From a virus: a stretch of DNA of 64,000 nt. The notes beneath the pieces are model-generated. The model did no database searches, was not told where the DNA came from, and saw only the letters and a program-made list of their open reading frames with translations. The stretch spans positions 38,496 to 102,495 of the IMG/VR virus record IMGVR_UViG_3300021963_009388, one strand, 5' to 3'. This document shows, in pieces, positions 35,028 to 45,600 of the stretch. Position numbers and translations under genes: made by a program. The first letter of the stretch is position 1; each line of letters starts with the position of its first letter.

Positions 35028-35711
35028 ATGAACAGATATGAAAAAGCAGCAGCGTTCGGAGCAATGATGGGGAAGCTAGCTGGCAACCCCTTAGGCTCTC
35101 CTGACACTAACATACAAAAAGGAAGTGGAGACGTCTCCACTAAACCAGCTGGTGGCGGCCTGGGAGGGTTTGGCCCGCCAGGAGCTGCTAACGGCCCTGT
35201 CAATAACTTAGGCGGCATAGGCGGTGGAATGGCCCCAGCTCCTGAGCCACCTAAAAACTCTTTTGCAGCTAACCTAGGCAACCTAGCTCTGCAGAGCAAA
35301 CTAGGGCAGAAAGCTCTAGGGTTTACTGCGGGCGCTTACAACAAAATGCCATTTGAAGCTAGGGAGAGATTCCAAGGCAACATGGCTTCGCCTACTGCAC
35401 CAGACGCGTATGATTCAGACCCAGGAGTAGGTGCTAGATTTGATCCTGCCGGTAAGAATCAGATAAACATGGTTCAAGGGATTAAGTACAATTCTCCGAT
35501 TGATCAGTTAGTAGGCAAAATGAGTAGAGGCACAGAAATGCCTAGCAGGACTTACCCTAAGGGAACTCCTGGGTTTAACTCTGTAAATATAGACAACGAC
35601 CGATTAATTAATAACTCTGACTTCCCTGCAGACTCTGAAGATGGTAGGGGGCAAGCAGCTCAATTTGAAGCGGCTAACGCTGCTGGCAGGGTCAAACCTG
35701 CTGCTGAGTGA
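35028..35711 (+). CDS. Tagged virion-type protein
   Basis: 227 aa. Begins MNRYEKAAAFGAMMGKLA, the second variant of the shared tag. The rest is Gly/Pro/Asn-rich with no domain recognised. Exact palindrome copy 5 lies 33 residues into the gene, read as S-G-D-V-S-T as in copy 4. Confidence 0.6.
   Translation: MNRYEKAAAFGAMMGKLAGNPLGSPDTNIQKGSGDVSTKPAGGGLGGFGPPGAANGPVNNLGGIGGGMAPAPEPPKNSFAANLGNLALQSKLGQKALGFTAGAYNKMPFEARERFQGNMASPTAPDAYDSDPGVGARFDPAGKNQINMVQGIKYNSPIDQLVGKMSRGTEMPSRTYPKGTPGFNSVNIDNDRLINNSDFPADSEDGRGQAAQFEAANAAGRVKPAAE
35125..35140. repeat. Dispersed palindrome, copy 5 (exact)
   Basis: GTGGAGACGTCTCCAC with flanking A/T (18 bp). Confidence 0.9.
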
Positions 35712-35738
35712 AAATAATAACACAAGAGAGTATAGGCT

Positions 35739-38330
35739 ATGAGCAGTCCTAGTAAATTTGAGTTGTTTGGTTCCGCCATGGGAAAAAAAGCAGCACAGCT
35801 TCCTGCTCCTGCAGAGCCCGATGCTCCGGATGAGCCTAAGCCTGACCCTTTTGGGCTTATAAACGACGGCAAGGCTAACAAAAAGCTGCTTGCTGACCCT
35901 ACAGCCCCAGGGGTAAAAACTAATAAAGACGTTCCCAAAGATCGGTACGGCCGGGACGAAAATAACCGGTTTTATAGTAAAAATGATTCGAGCCCGATTA
36001 ATCCAGGAACGGGCCGTATCAACACTATAGACGACGCATATGAGCGCAAAGGTAAATCTATTCCTCCCTACTCAGTTAAACCCATCTACAGTGCTAACAG
36101 CGGTCAACCTAATTACTTTTCTACACCGGCTGGAAGACAGCTATTACCTAACAGCAATTTGGAATCGTCTTTTTTTCGTCCCCTTATAAAGGACACGGAC
36201 AATCGAATTGAAAAAGAACTTGATGCTATTGAGCCCCTAGCCAAAGCAAAGGAGTACCATACTAAAAACACGGATAACCCTTTAATATCGTCAAAGTATA
36301 TGGAGAGCGTAAAAAACCGTTACAAAGAGCAAGCCGCAAAGCATTCGGATAACCTTTTCCCTTGGATCAGGCCCGGTGAGGATCCTGAAGAGGTTTTATC
36401 TAGGCCAGGAGTTGTGAGAGAGCAGAATAAGGCGTTCGGCGACCACTTAGAATATCCTATAAGGAAAGGAACAATCGACCAACGCAGAAGCCAAGACCCT
36501 GACGATCCATCAGAGTATTTTGAAGGAACAGAGTCTGTACTAGGCAGATATCCTTCACAGATGTCAGTTGCAGATTTGCACCCTGTAACTTTAGGAAGCT
36601 TAGATTCAATTAACGGAGCACAGGACCCTAGAACAAGGAATCTATCTCCTCCCTTTCTAACAAAGCTAAACCCGTCTCCGGCTTACCCTACAAGCGCCTT
36701 AGACCCAATGACTGGCCGATTTAACTTCTCCCCAAAAGGGCTTGACCCAGAAAAGCAAAGAGCTATAGAGCGAGCTAATTTAGCAGGAAAATTTTTAGGA
36801 TCCAATATGAACTATGGCGGTATGCCAGATATAAGGTATCACAATTTCTTAGGGCCCGAGTTTCATTATGGGTCGGGAAGACCAGACGATTTTTCAAGGC
36901 GTGTTGGCGAAAATGAAACCCAAATGGGCCAATACGTTCGTCATAACATTAAAGGAAAAGTTCATGCGGATACAGTTGATAGCTTAATCCAAGATAGAGA
37001 AATGATTAAAAAATATAGGGATGCAGGCTCAGAATACCCATATATAAGCTCAAATAAACTTATAAGAGGTGACAAGGGCTGGCAAAGAGTATCGGATAAA
37101 GAAAATGAGGTTGATCCAAAAGGGCGTTTTGATTCAGACTACGATATAAGATATTTAAAGATGTTGATTAACCGCAAAATTAGTGAAAAAGGAGAGCTAA
37201 AGCCTAGCCCATTAAGCAACTTCTATGATAATGTTATTCGAGCTATTACTGGAGCGGAAGACAGGCCTTCTGCTCCGGGTTTCCTTAAGTACAGAATAGG
37301 CATTCCCGGGTCTTTTAATCCAGAAAATATTGAGCCCCCTAAGCCGCTTGCCACGACATCTCGAGCTAGCATGTTATCTGAGTTAAAGGAGCCACCTAAA
37401 GTTTTGCCGACTACAAATAGCATAGAAGAAGCTATAAAGCGAAGCCCTGATAAACTTAACACTTTTTTTAATTCTCTTAGCAATTCAGCGTTTGGTTCCA
37501 TGAGCAATAGAAGAACACCTACTTATATTGGCCCAAGGACCGAACGTAGGATAAATAATCTCGCTATAGGGGATAACACTAACCAGCCTGACCTTCAGGG
37601 CTCAGACTTAGAGTTTATAGGGCGAATCAATAGCCCATTAAATAAGCTTAAGACTGATGTTAATGGCAAAGTTCTGCCCAGTATAATGAAAGCAGAAACT
37701 GGGTTGCTTCCCCAGACATTTTCAAGAGACGACGATGCTCCTGAAGACTCACCAGACCCAAGACTAGTAGACCTTAAATTTTCTGATTTGTATACTCCCG
37801 AAAACGTTAATATCGCTGCTGCAAATAAATTGATAAGAGGTGACGCAGGCTTTCAGTTAATAGGATCAGCTCAAAATGAAGGCCTTAAATATTCTCCAAA
37901 TACAAACAGAACTAGAGGCGAGGGTAGCGACTCTCCTCGCAATGAAGAGCTTTATGCTAAGCCTCAGGCTTTTCTATCAAATCTAGCACAGATTTTGGCT
38001 ACGTCTCATGCCATGCATGAAATTCCTGGTATCAAACCTGTGAAGTTAGACCTGCTATCCGATCTTAATTCTCAGCAGATAGCTGACATAGTCAAACAAG
38101 ATGACCTGTTTGGAGTAGGTAAAAAAGACATTCTTTCATGGCTATCGTCTAATTCTCCTAATGCTACGGCCTTCCTAAACAGCCTGCAACAAGAACACCA
38201 ACCTACTTGGAAAGAAGAGGCTACTTTATATCCTTCAGAGAAAGAAAAAATTAAGAACCCATTAGAGGTCCCAATGCAACAAAAGATTATGCCAAGCCGT
38301 AGTCGGCTCATAAAAAGTATTGAAGGTTAG
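35739..38330 (+). CDS. Large tagged virion-type protein
   Basis: 863 aa. The N-terminus MSSPSKFELFGSAMGKKA aligns with the tag at Lys6, Phe10, Gly11, Met14, Gly15, Lys16 and Ala18. The body is polar and Pro/Asn/Asp-rich. KLIRGD occurs twice (about residues 442 and 699) in similar surroundings, suggesting an internal duplication. No catalytic motif recognised. Confidence 0.6.
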   Translation: MSSPSKFELFGSAMGKKAAQLPAPAEPDAPDEPKPDPFGLINDGKANKKLLADPTAPGVKTNKDVPKDRYGRDENNRFYSKNDSSPINPGTGRINTIDDAYERKGKSIPPYSVKPIYSANSGQPNYFSTPAGRQLLPNSNLESSFFRPLIKDTDNRIEKELDAIEPLAKAKEYHTKNTDNPLISSKYMESVKNRYKEQAAKHSDNLFPWIRPGEDPEEVLSRPGVVREQNKAFGDHLEYPIRKGTIDQRRSQDPDDPSEYFEGTESVLGRYPSQMSVADLHPVTLGSLDSINGAQDPRTRNLSPPFLTKLNPSPAYPTSALDPMTGRFNFSPKGLDPEKQRAIERANLAGKFLGSNMNYGGMPDIRYHNFLGPEFHYGSGRPDDFSRRVGENETQMGQYVRHNIKGKVHADTVDSLIQDREMIKKYRDAGSEYPYISSNKLIRGDKGWQRVSDKENEVDPKGRFDSDYDIRYLKMLINRKISEKGELKPSPLSNFYDNVIRAITGAEDRPSAPGFLKYRIGIPGSFNPENIEPPKPLATTSRASMLSELKEPPKVLPTTNSIEEAIKRSPDKLNTFFNSLSNSAFGSMSNRRTPTYIGPRTERRINNLAIGDNTNQPDLQGSDLEFIGRINSPLNKLKTDVNGKVLPSIMKAETGLLPQTFSRDDDAPEDSPDPRLVDLKFSDLYTPENVNIAAANKLIRGDAGFQLIGSAQNEGLKYSPNTNRTRGEGSDSPRNEELYAKPQAFLSNLAQILATSHAMHEIPGIKPVKLDLLSDLNSQQIADIVKQDDLFGVGKKDILSWLSSNSPNATAFLNSLQQEHQPTWKEEATLYPSEKEKIKNPLEVPMQQKIMPSRSRLIKSIEG

Positions 38331-38367
38331 CAGCATAGGTTTAAATAACAATAGCTAAGGTGATAGC

Positions 38368-40377
38368 ATGCACAGGCTTGAACAAGATGAAGAACCAACG
38401 CTTAAGGGCAAGCCTAAACGATCTAGTGATGAGGCTAGGCTAGAGGCAGCCCATAAGGCACGCACTGGGCTAGGGCCGCTTGAGTCCGCGTACGTAGCTG
38501 ACGCCGTCGGTGCTAGAGCTGGGTCAAGAAAAGTAGACCTGTTAAGAGCTCTATCAAAGTCACCTGACTACCCTCACAAAGATCTTTTCAGCCAGCTATT
38601 ACTTGCTGGTAATAATGCCAGCTTTGGTAAGAACATGTATGAGCGTATAGACAGAGGTGCTTCCAGGTTAGCTGAAAACCCTAAGCTTCGACTGCTCTCT
38701 GCGTTTGATCCTACTAGCGAAGAAGGTTTTCCAGGGCTAGTAGATTTAACGTCTGCGTTTGGCGGCTCAGCTGAGTCTATAATAAACTCCAAGCGAAGAG
38801 CTGGAGAAGCCTACGCTAAGTTCCTTAAAAAACATCAAGACAAGCTAGACCCAAATGCTGAGCCAACTGCTAGAGAGACTCCATGGCATGTAGACATGCA
38901 AGCAGTCTTGGCAAACCTAGACTCTGATGTAGCCGGCCACACCTACATGCGTAATGAAAGCCCTTATCATTACTGGCTTAACCCTATGAGCAAGTCAGGG
39001 CCTATTAAAGAGGTGTTAGACCGTGCGTCTAGAAGGTCTATAGCTTCAGCTACTCGCCCTGAGAGCGGTTTAGGCAGATTTGCTGCAACGGTGGCAGCCC
39101 CTCTTACATTTGGGCTTGCTCCTCTTGTTTTAGGAGGAGAAGCCGCACAGCAGAAGCTTAGATCCGCAGCTGTGAAGAACAATCTCTATGCCCCAGAGGC
39201 TCAGCCCGAGTTGAAGGCTGCTTCTTTCGGAGCCTATATGGCAAAGAGAGCATATCGTGTAAAGACTGCAGCTAACGCTTCTGGAATACTAAGTGGAGCT
39301 CTTTTAGGCGGCGGCATTGGAGCTATAGGTGGTGGCTTAGCTGGCGCTATAAACCCAGGCTACACTGATGAGCTTGAAACTGAAGGACCGTCGAATAGGC
39401 GCAAATACTACTTAGACGAAAATAAAAACAGAGTGCCTTATTACGTAGACGACGAAGGGGACCCTCTGCTTAAGACTAGAGGAAGGCTAAGTGGAGCTTT
39501 TCTTGGTGGGTTAAGCGGATTAGGGTGGGGCGGCTTAATCGGAGGAGTTCTAGGAAATAGAATAGGGTCAGCCCGAGCCGCTACAGGTATTCCTGCTCGA
39601 CCTGAGTCAGGTAGCATAAATCAGTCTACAGGAGTTATGGCGCCTGAATCGTCAGGCACTGTAACCTTAAATCCTTACTTAGCTAAGATTTATGCTAAAA
39701 TTCCTGGAGGTTTGAAGGCCGTAGCGGCCGCTGCTCAAGAGCATGGAAACAAAGCTAAAGAGCAAGGGTTTGTAACTTGGGATAAAAGTTCTTTAGACAA
39801 CCCTGTAAGCATTAGTAATTACCCTTCTGATTGGGCACAAATAGCCCCCCAAGCAGGATACGACCCTTCTTCACCTAATCTTAGAGGTGTTACGCAGTCT
39901 ATCGATCCATTCGGCTTTCCGCTAGGCACACCCAATGTTTATATAAACCCTAACGGCACCGATAAAGTACAAACCTACGGGCATGAGCTAAGCCACGCAG
40001 CTTTAAAGAGTAAGGCTTTACAGCCTAGATCTCCCATAGGAGACGTGAGTGAGTTTGTAAGAAGTCTTAAAGGTAAGTTTAGTAATGCTTCTGAAGATTA
40101 TTTAAAGGGTGCTGTAAGCTATGTGTTTAGACCAGAAGAGTGGAAGGCTCATTTAGCCGAAATTAAAAGAGAGGCGGCGCTTAACGGAATTCATATAGAC
40201 GATAGAGCTAAGGCTCTGGACGCATTACTAAATGCAGGTAAAAATCCTAAAGGCGACGTCCTAAGGACTCTTATGCCTGAAATAATGAAAAATCCAAAGC
40301 TTTTAGAGAAGGCTATATTGCAGCTGCTGTACATAGTTAAAGGCGACAGCGTAAAGCCTAAAGGAGCGTACGCGTAA
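38368..40377 (+). CDS. Virion-type protein with glycine zippers and HELSH zincin motif
   Basis: 669 aa, AAGGTGAT upstream. An internal tag-like segment ELKAASFGAYMAKRA (about 284-298) precedes two glycine-zipper membrane-type segments (GILSGALLGGGIGAIGGGLAGAI; GAFLGGLSGLGWGGLIGGVLG). The C-terminal third has H539-E-L-S-H543 in TYGHELSHAAL, a zinc-peptidase motif, with a possible third ligand downstream. Layout suggests a membrane-penetrating ejection protein with a peptidase domain; this is inference. Confidence 0.55.
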   Translation: MHRLEQDEEPTLKGKPKRSSDEARLEAAHKARTGLGPLESAYVADAVGARAGSRKVDLLRALSKSPDYPHKDLFSQLLLAGNNASFGKNMYERIDRGASRLAENPKLRLLSAFDPTSEEGFPGLVDLTSAFGGSAESIINSKRRAGEAYAKFLKKHQDKLDPNAEPTARETPWHVDMQAVLANLDSDVAGHTYMRNESPYHYWLNPMSKSGPIKEVLDRASRRSIASATRPESGLGRFAATVAAPLTFGLAPLVLGGEAAQQKLRSAAVKNNLYAPEAQPELKAASFGAYMAKRAYRVKTAANASGILSGALLGGGIGAIGGGLAGAINPGYTDELETEGPSNRRKYYLDENKNRVPYYVDDEGDPLLKTRGRLSGAFLGGLSGLGWGGLIGGVLGNRIGSARAATGIPARPESGSINQSTGVMAPESSGTVTLNPYLAKIYAKIPGGLKAVAAAAQEHGNKAKEQGFVTWDKSSLDNPVSISNYPSDWAQIAPQAGYDPSSPNLRGVTQSIDPFGFPLGTPNVYINPNGTDKVQTYGHELSHAALKSKALQPRSPIGDVSEFVRSLKGKFSNASEDYLKGAVSYVFRPEEWKAHLAEIKREAALNGIHIDDRAKALDALLNAGKNPKGDVLRTLMPEIMKNPKLLEKAILQLLYIVKGDSVKPKGAYA

Positions 40378-41882
40378 TGTCAGACTTAATTAAAAAAGCC
40401 ATAGAGGTCATTCAAACTTTTGATAAGAGAGTCAGGCAACCTCATTTTCCTAATGCAGCTAATAGAATGTCCTCTTCTATTAAGCTAGACGCAGCTACAT
40501 CATTAGCTAAAGCTATGGAGCTAGGCGCCCGCCACGGCGCTCTATCAAACACTAGAGTTGAGCTCAATGGTACTAAGCTAAATGATATAGGCGCAAGAGT
40601 TAGAGCAAACCCTAGAAACTCAGCGTCTTACAAGAGAAACTTCACCAACCCGTATGGCAAGGTTGTTGATAACATGAACGAAGAGGGTGAGTATAGCATA
40701 GATGAGGAAGGTAACCTCGTTAAGTCATTTGAAGGTGCTAAGTTTGAAGGTTCGCAAGAGTTCGGAGATGCCTATCACACAACTGCAGACAATGTCTGGC
40801 TTCCATCAGGCAACCCAGGCGTCATGATGCACGAACTAGGTCACGCCATAGACTTTAACGAGTATCCTAAAGATAGCTTCATGAGGCGTGGTATGGCTTC
40901 TACGTACAAAGCCTTAGCGCCTACCTTATGGACGGAGCACGCTGCTTGGAGAAAAGGCAAGGACAGACTTCTAACTGGAGCTGCCAAGTCTAAGCTGAAC
41001 CCAGAGCTTCTAGTCAAAACCTTAGAGCAAGCGGCTAGAACTAGGCCCATGGGTTTGGGCAGTTACTGGGGCAAAGACATAGGTGGAGTTTTAGGCGCAG
41101 CCACTGGAGGAGCTGCCGGCCTTGCTGGCGGGTTACTTTTGAGTGATTCATTCGGAAACTCTAGAGGATCCATTAGGGCAGCCGGTAGGTTCGCTGGGCT
41201 TGGTCTGTTATTAGGAGGTGCTCTAGGCGCCGTTGGAGGAGCTAGCTTAGGCTCGTCTTGGGGTAAGTCATATGGGGAGAAGGATTCACTAGGTGATGAA
41301 AAAGCCGTACAGAAATACATGAACGAGTATGCAAGAGCGTACTCAAGAGAGTATAATGTCCCACAAGATGAGGCGCTTAGACAAATAGAGGCGCTAAGAG
41401 AAACTATAAAAGCAAAAGTTAAGAACAAACAAACAGCTGGAGCTAAAAGTATGGGTAGTTTACAAAAAGCAGCAGCCTTCGGGGCTATGATGGGAAAAAT
41501 GTTTGGCGCTGTAATGAATAAGAGCGCCGACTTAGGCACGAAACCTGGCATAGGTGAAATAGAAAAGGTTGTGAAGCCTGCTCCACCTCCGGTCAATCCA
41601 GGGGTTGCGTTAGAAACGCCACGAATACTTCGTAGTGAGCTTAACCATGAGTTTATTCAGCCGGCTGCTTTAGGCGTGTCTCTAGCGGCGGGCTATTTAC
41701 AGCGCCCTAAGAGCTTGCCTGACATGGCTGTAAAAGGGGCTATTGGCGTCGGCAAATATATTAATAACGCAAATAAGGCAGGTGAACCTTTAATACCTGA
41801 TTTTAGAGGTTTAAAACATGGGTTACAGAATATTATGCAGGGCCGGCCCGTCCCTAAACGAAAAGATGCGGGTAAAGGATAA
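40377..41882 (+). CDS. Zincin-like (HELGH) virion-type protein with glycine zippers
   Basis: 501 aa. H152-E-L-G-H156 in GVMMHELGHAIDFNEYP is a textbook zinc-metallopeptidase motif. Two glycine-zipper stretches follow (VLGAATGGAAGLAGGLLL; LGLLLGGALGAVGGASLG). At Met359 begins a copy of the N-terminal tag, MGSLQKAAAFGAMMGK, preceded by its own GGAG, so a shorter nested protein is likely. The first base overlaps the upstream stop codon. Confidence 0.65.
   Translation: MSDLIKKAIEVIQTFDKRVRQPHFPNAANRMSSSIKLDAATSLAKAMELGARHGALSNTRVELNGTKLNDIGARVRANPRNSASYKRNFTNPYGKVVDNMNEEGEYSIDEEGNLVKSFEGAKFEGSQEFGDAYHTTADNVWLPSGNPGVMMHELGHAIDFNEYPKDSFMRRGMASTYKALAPTLWTEHAAWRKGKDRLLTGAAKSKLNPELLVKTLEQAARTRPMGLGSYWGKDIGGVLGAATGGAAGLAGGLLLSDSFGNSRGSIRAAGRFAGLGLLLGGALGAVGGASLGSSWGKSYGEKDSLGDEKAVQKYMNEYARAYSREYNVPQDEALRQIEALRETIKAKVKNKQTAGAKSMGSLQKAAAFGAMMGKMFGAVMNKSADLGTKPGIGEIEKVVKPAPPPVNPGVALETPRILRSELNHEFIQPAALGVSLAAGYLQRPKSLPDMAVKGAIGVGKYINNANKAGEPLIPDFRGLKHGLQNIMQGRPVPKRKDAGKG
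41451..41882 (+). CDS. Probable nested in-frame gene (C-terminal 143 aa of the zincin-like protein)
   Basis: The internal ATG has GGAG at 41439-41442, 8 bases upstream. It starts exactly with the tag (MGSLQKAAAFGAMMGK) that elsewhere occurs at true N-termini, with nearly identical DNA to the tag at 41905. This suggests independent initiation of a 143-aa tagged protein, like the nested scaffold/protease genes of other phages. Alternatively the tag is an internal signal of a fused protein. Confidence 0.45.
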   Translation: MGSLQKAAAFGAMMGKMFGAVMNKSADLGTKPGIGEIEKVVKPAPPPVNPGVALETPRILRSELNHEFIQPAALGVSLAAGYLQRPKSLPDMAVKGAIGVGKYINNANKAGEPLIPDFRGLKHGLQNIMQGRPVPKRKDAGKG

Positions 41883-41904
41883 TCATTAAACAAGAGTACT
41901 AACC

Positions 41905-42651
41905 ATGAACAGATTACAGAAAGCAGCAGCCTTCGGGGCCATGATGGGAAAGAGAGCTAGCTTAGTTAAAAAAGCAGACCGCTTTTACGACGGTGCTCCA
42001 GGTAAAAAATACGGCGACCCAAGCTTAAGGGCACCAGCCGAGTTGAGCGCAAATCAGGTCCGGGCTAATGAGCAGCTGCAAGGTAACGTGCCTATACCTG
42101 GAGTTCAAGAAGGGCCAGCCGGAAAGAACAGGGACATGGCTAGAATGCAGCACTATGGTAGAGATCAATCCAATGCTGATATAGCTAATTTAAAACCAAA
42201 TACGTTAGCCGCCGAGCGCTCTGCTCAACAAAAAGATAGTGATGGTAAAGCTATTTCAACAGTGGCTTCAATGCTGCCTTTCAGCCGCGTGGCAAATGTT
42301 CCCCTAAGCCGTGCACCGTTGACCCAAGCTCCTAGACCTATTGCTGCTGCAAAAAGTCCTGAATGGGCCGGTTATGACCCATCAAAGACGATCGGTCCAG
42401 ACAACGTCTCCCAGTTTAGAGATAGATTTGCTAATTCATTTGCTAACTCTAGGAAGGGGTCAATCAAGCCACCCACGCCGCCCATGCCGTCTAGCTTTGA
42501 CCCAATGAAAACTATTCGTCCAAATGATACTATGCCGCCTGGTTACACCCCTGTATCTATCCCTGCTGATGATGCAATGCGTCAGTGGGGCTGGAAGTTC
42601 TCCGATAAGCCGCCAGTAGGAAAGCCATTTACTAAACTTCCAAACCAATAA
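41905..42651 (+). CDS. Tagged virion-type protein
   Basis: 248 aa. Starts MNRLQKAAAFGAMMGKRA followed by SLVKKADRFYDG, which also echoes the KRADRF of the 33794 protein. The rest is Pro-rich and disordered-looking. No domain recognised. Confidence 0.6.
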   Translation: MNRLQKAAAFGAMMGKRASLVKKADRFYDGAPGKKYGDPSLRAPAELSANQVRANEQLQGNVPIPGVQEGPAGKNRDMARMQHYGRDQSNADIANLKPNTLAAERSAQQKDSDGKAISTVASMLPFSRVANVPLSRAPLTQAPRPIAAAKSPEWAGYDPSKTIGPDNVSQFRDRFANSFANSRKGSIKPPTPPMPSSFDPMKTIRPNDTMPPGYTPVSIPADDAMRQWGWKFSDKPPVGKPFTKLPNQ

Positions 42652-42661
42652 GGTTGTTTTA

Positions 42662-45600
42662 ATGACCATACCCCCGCTATCATTAGGCATCACTAAAGGC
42701 GCTGAGTGGCTCAAGGCTCTTCACGCTGAGATGTTCACGTACGGGCAGTCTCACGGGTATATGAACAAGAATGCAGAGCACACCTCGGTTCACGCTCTTG
42801 CTGGTAGGCTGCAGGCAGGACCTAGCGGTAACTTAGAACTAACTGTGCCTTCTTCGCTTATCAAAGGTGTCTTTGACGCCCTAGATGAGCCAGGGGCTGA
42901 GTTCGTAGTGCGTAACAATAGGACTGAGTCTGCTATTAAGGTCATGACCAAGGAAGAAGTAGACAAGCTAGGCGGAACTAGCCATATCACTGAGCGTGGG
43001 CACTCTTATCACTACACTCTTGGCCCCATAGTTGAGCTGCCTGCAACAGGTGAGTATGAAAAGCTATGGGCTATTTCTATTAAGAGCGATGACCTAGAGT
43101 CCATCCGACGAAGCTACGGATTGGAGACGTCTCCACAACTGGGGTTCTACATACCCGTGGGATGTAAGAAGAAAAGAGTTACTGAGAGCAATGATGTAAG
43201 TAAGCTGGCCGGCGTATACACAGCCTCAGGTGAGAAGGTACAAGGCGTAGGCCTTAGAAAGATGTATCACTCCTTATTAGAGGAGCAGGGCCTTCCAGGC
43301 TTAGGCGTTAACAACGAAGACACAGGCGATGTTGAGTTGTCCTTTGACGGTGATGAAGCTAAGAGACAAGAAGTGTTTAATCAGCTAGGCTCTAGGGTGC
43401 AGGCCAAGACAGGACATCCAGTAACGTTTGCCCCTGTGGACATTCCTCAATCCTCGGTACCAGTAAAGCTAACAAACAAAGACACTGAACGGCTCAACGC
43501 CATACACCATTTAGCTTATCGCATGTCTAATATGTATGACCCAGCTGACTCGTCCCTTGACTCCAATGATGACTTTAAGCAGAAGCTAGCAGATAGGTTT
43601 CGGTTGCAGGTCAATCAGCGTGGTCTAAAAGGTACAGTACCAAGCAGGGCGGCTGAGCAGCTATTAGGGACTAGGCCGATGTATGAGGGCATGATGCCAG
43701 CTCGAAGGACTCGCAGTGAAGAAGAAGCATTGAGCGATATGGCTGAAGCGCAGAAACGTAGACTGATGAAGGCGCTTAGCGGTGGTAGAGGCTTCCTAGC
43801 TCCTAATGAGAGCGGCATAAGTAAGCTGGCTAGCCTACTTAAAAGCGCTGGAGAAACCTTTAAGTACTCAGACAAAGTAGGAGTAGACCCAGAGCCAAAG
43901 CTAAAGATTCCCGCCCAGAATTTCTATCCGCCAGGTAGTTCTACTCTCAAAGCTGTGCCCAAGCTTGCACCTACTGCTCCTAAGCCTAGTATCACAAGTA
44001 CTAGTTTTAGCCCATTGAAGCCTAGCAATACCGGCACACCAGAGTTTCACCCAGGGCCTGACTATGAACGAGGGGATTATCAGCGGCAGTTGCAGGGCCA
44101 GCCTAGCGATGCCAAATATAAGCCACTGCCTGAGGAAGCCCCTCTTGGTAATACCTCAATGGATTTTTCTTATCTAGCTGCGCCTTTCGTTAGTAAATCT
44201 CTTAGAAGCCTTTGGGATATTTCAAATCTTAAAGGAGTAAAGGCTATGCCGTCTGTTAAATACGGGCTTCCAGCGTTAGGGGTTACTTCTGCAGTAGCTG
44301 CAGCTATACCAGGCATAAAGACCACCTATGACGCCATAGCTAGGGCTCCTCAAGATATACTGGACACCATATACCGAGGTGCAGGATTTCCTAGAATAGG
44401 TAAGGATTCTAGACGTTCAAGCGCAGACACGGGTACGCTCTTAGGCAAAGGCACGGGCGATAGTTTAGGCTCAGCGCCAAGGGCCGAAAATATAAAGTTC
44501 CCAGAGCTTAAAGAAGTCCCATTTTCTATTATAGGTAAAGACAATGCTACTGTTAGTTTTGCTAGGGACTTAGGCTGGGACGTAGGTAAGCAAATTCTTA
44601 GTAACGCTTTACACCAGGGCCTCAACGCTTATTCCACTTCTAAGGAAGGGCCAAAAGGCCCATTTGGATTTACGCCTAGTGCGCAGCTAAGTGATGCTGC
44701 GGCTAGAGCTGCTGCCGCCGCCGCCGCTGAGTATACTGATAAAGCAGGTCCGGATTACGCAGCCGCTTATCAAAGGCACTTAAACGAATTCTTAAAGGTG
44801 AATAAAGGAGAAACTGCGCTTGATACTTCAGGATTGTCTGACCCTTTACTATCACAGGGAAACAAAGACAGGCTTAATACTCTTAGCGCCATTAGAAGAC
44901 TGCCGCTTCCTTTTGAGCTGAAGGGCAATCCTCACTTTTTAAAAGAAGTTATGGACAAGTACACGCCAAACCTTGGTGAAACAGCTTGGGACTTAGTGTT
45001 TAAAGGCCGCGAAGACGCGGCCAAGCTTCGTGAAAACGCAGCCAATGCTGCCGCCTTCAAGGCCCGCTTAAAAGACAAGAACTTTATAACGGAGACAGGC
45101 AAAGGGGCTATAAAAGGCGATGAGATGGGCAATACAGCTGGGCGCCCTCTTCCAAGCCCAGATGACAAGTCAAAAATCCCTAGAGCAAATCCTATAAATC
45201 CTGTAGAGCAGCCATGGCTGAGAAAGGAGATGTCAGAGGGAGCTTCTAGGCTAGGCAAAGGAATTTCAGATTCTCTTATACCTCCTAGACCTAAAGGCCA
45301 GCAACCCCCTGCTATGTTCCCTCAAATTAGAAAGCTTATCGAAGATTTAGGTGATGCTGCGATGAAGACTAATAAGTCAGCTGGCATAACAGAAGGCGAG
45401 GATACCCCTTCTCCTGTTATTCCACCTATTAGTCTACCATCTTATAAACCGCCCTCAGGGCTACCGGCTCCTCCTCCGCCTCCTGGAACAGATTTTAATG
45501 CTATGTGGGATACCTGGTCAAAGGGAAAGCCAAAAGATGGCTGGGGTAATGACGCTACGATTAATCGTAATCGCCCTGCTAAACCGACTCCCGACGAGCC

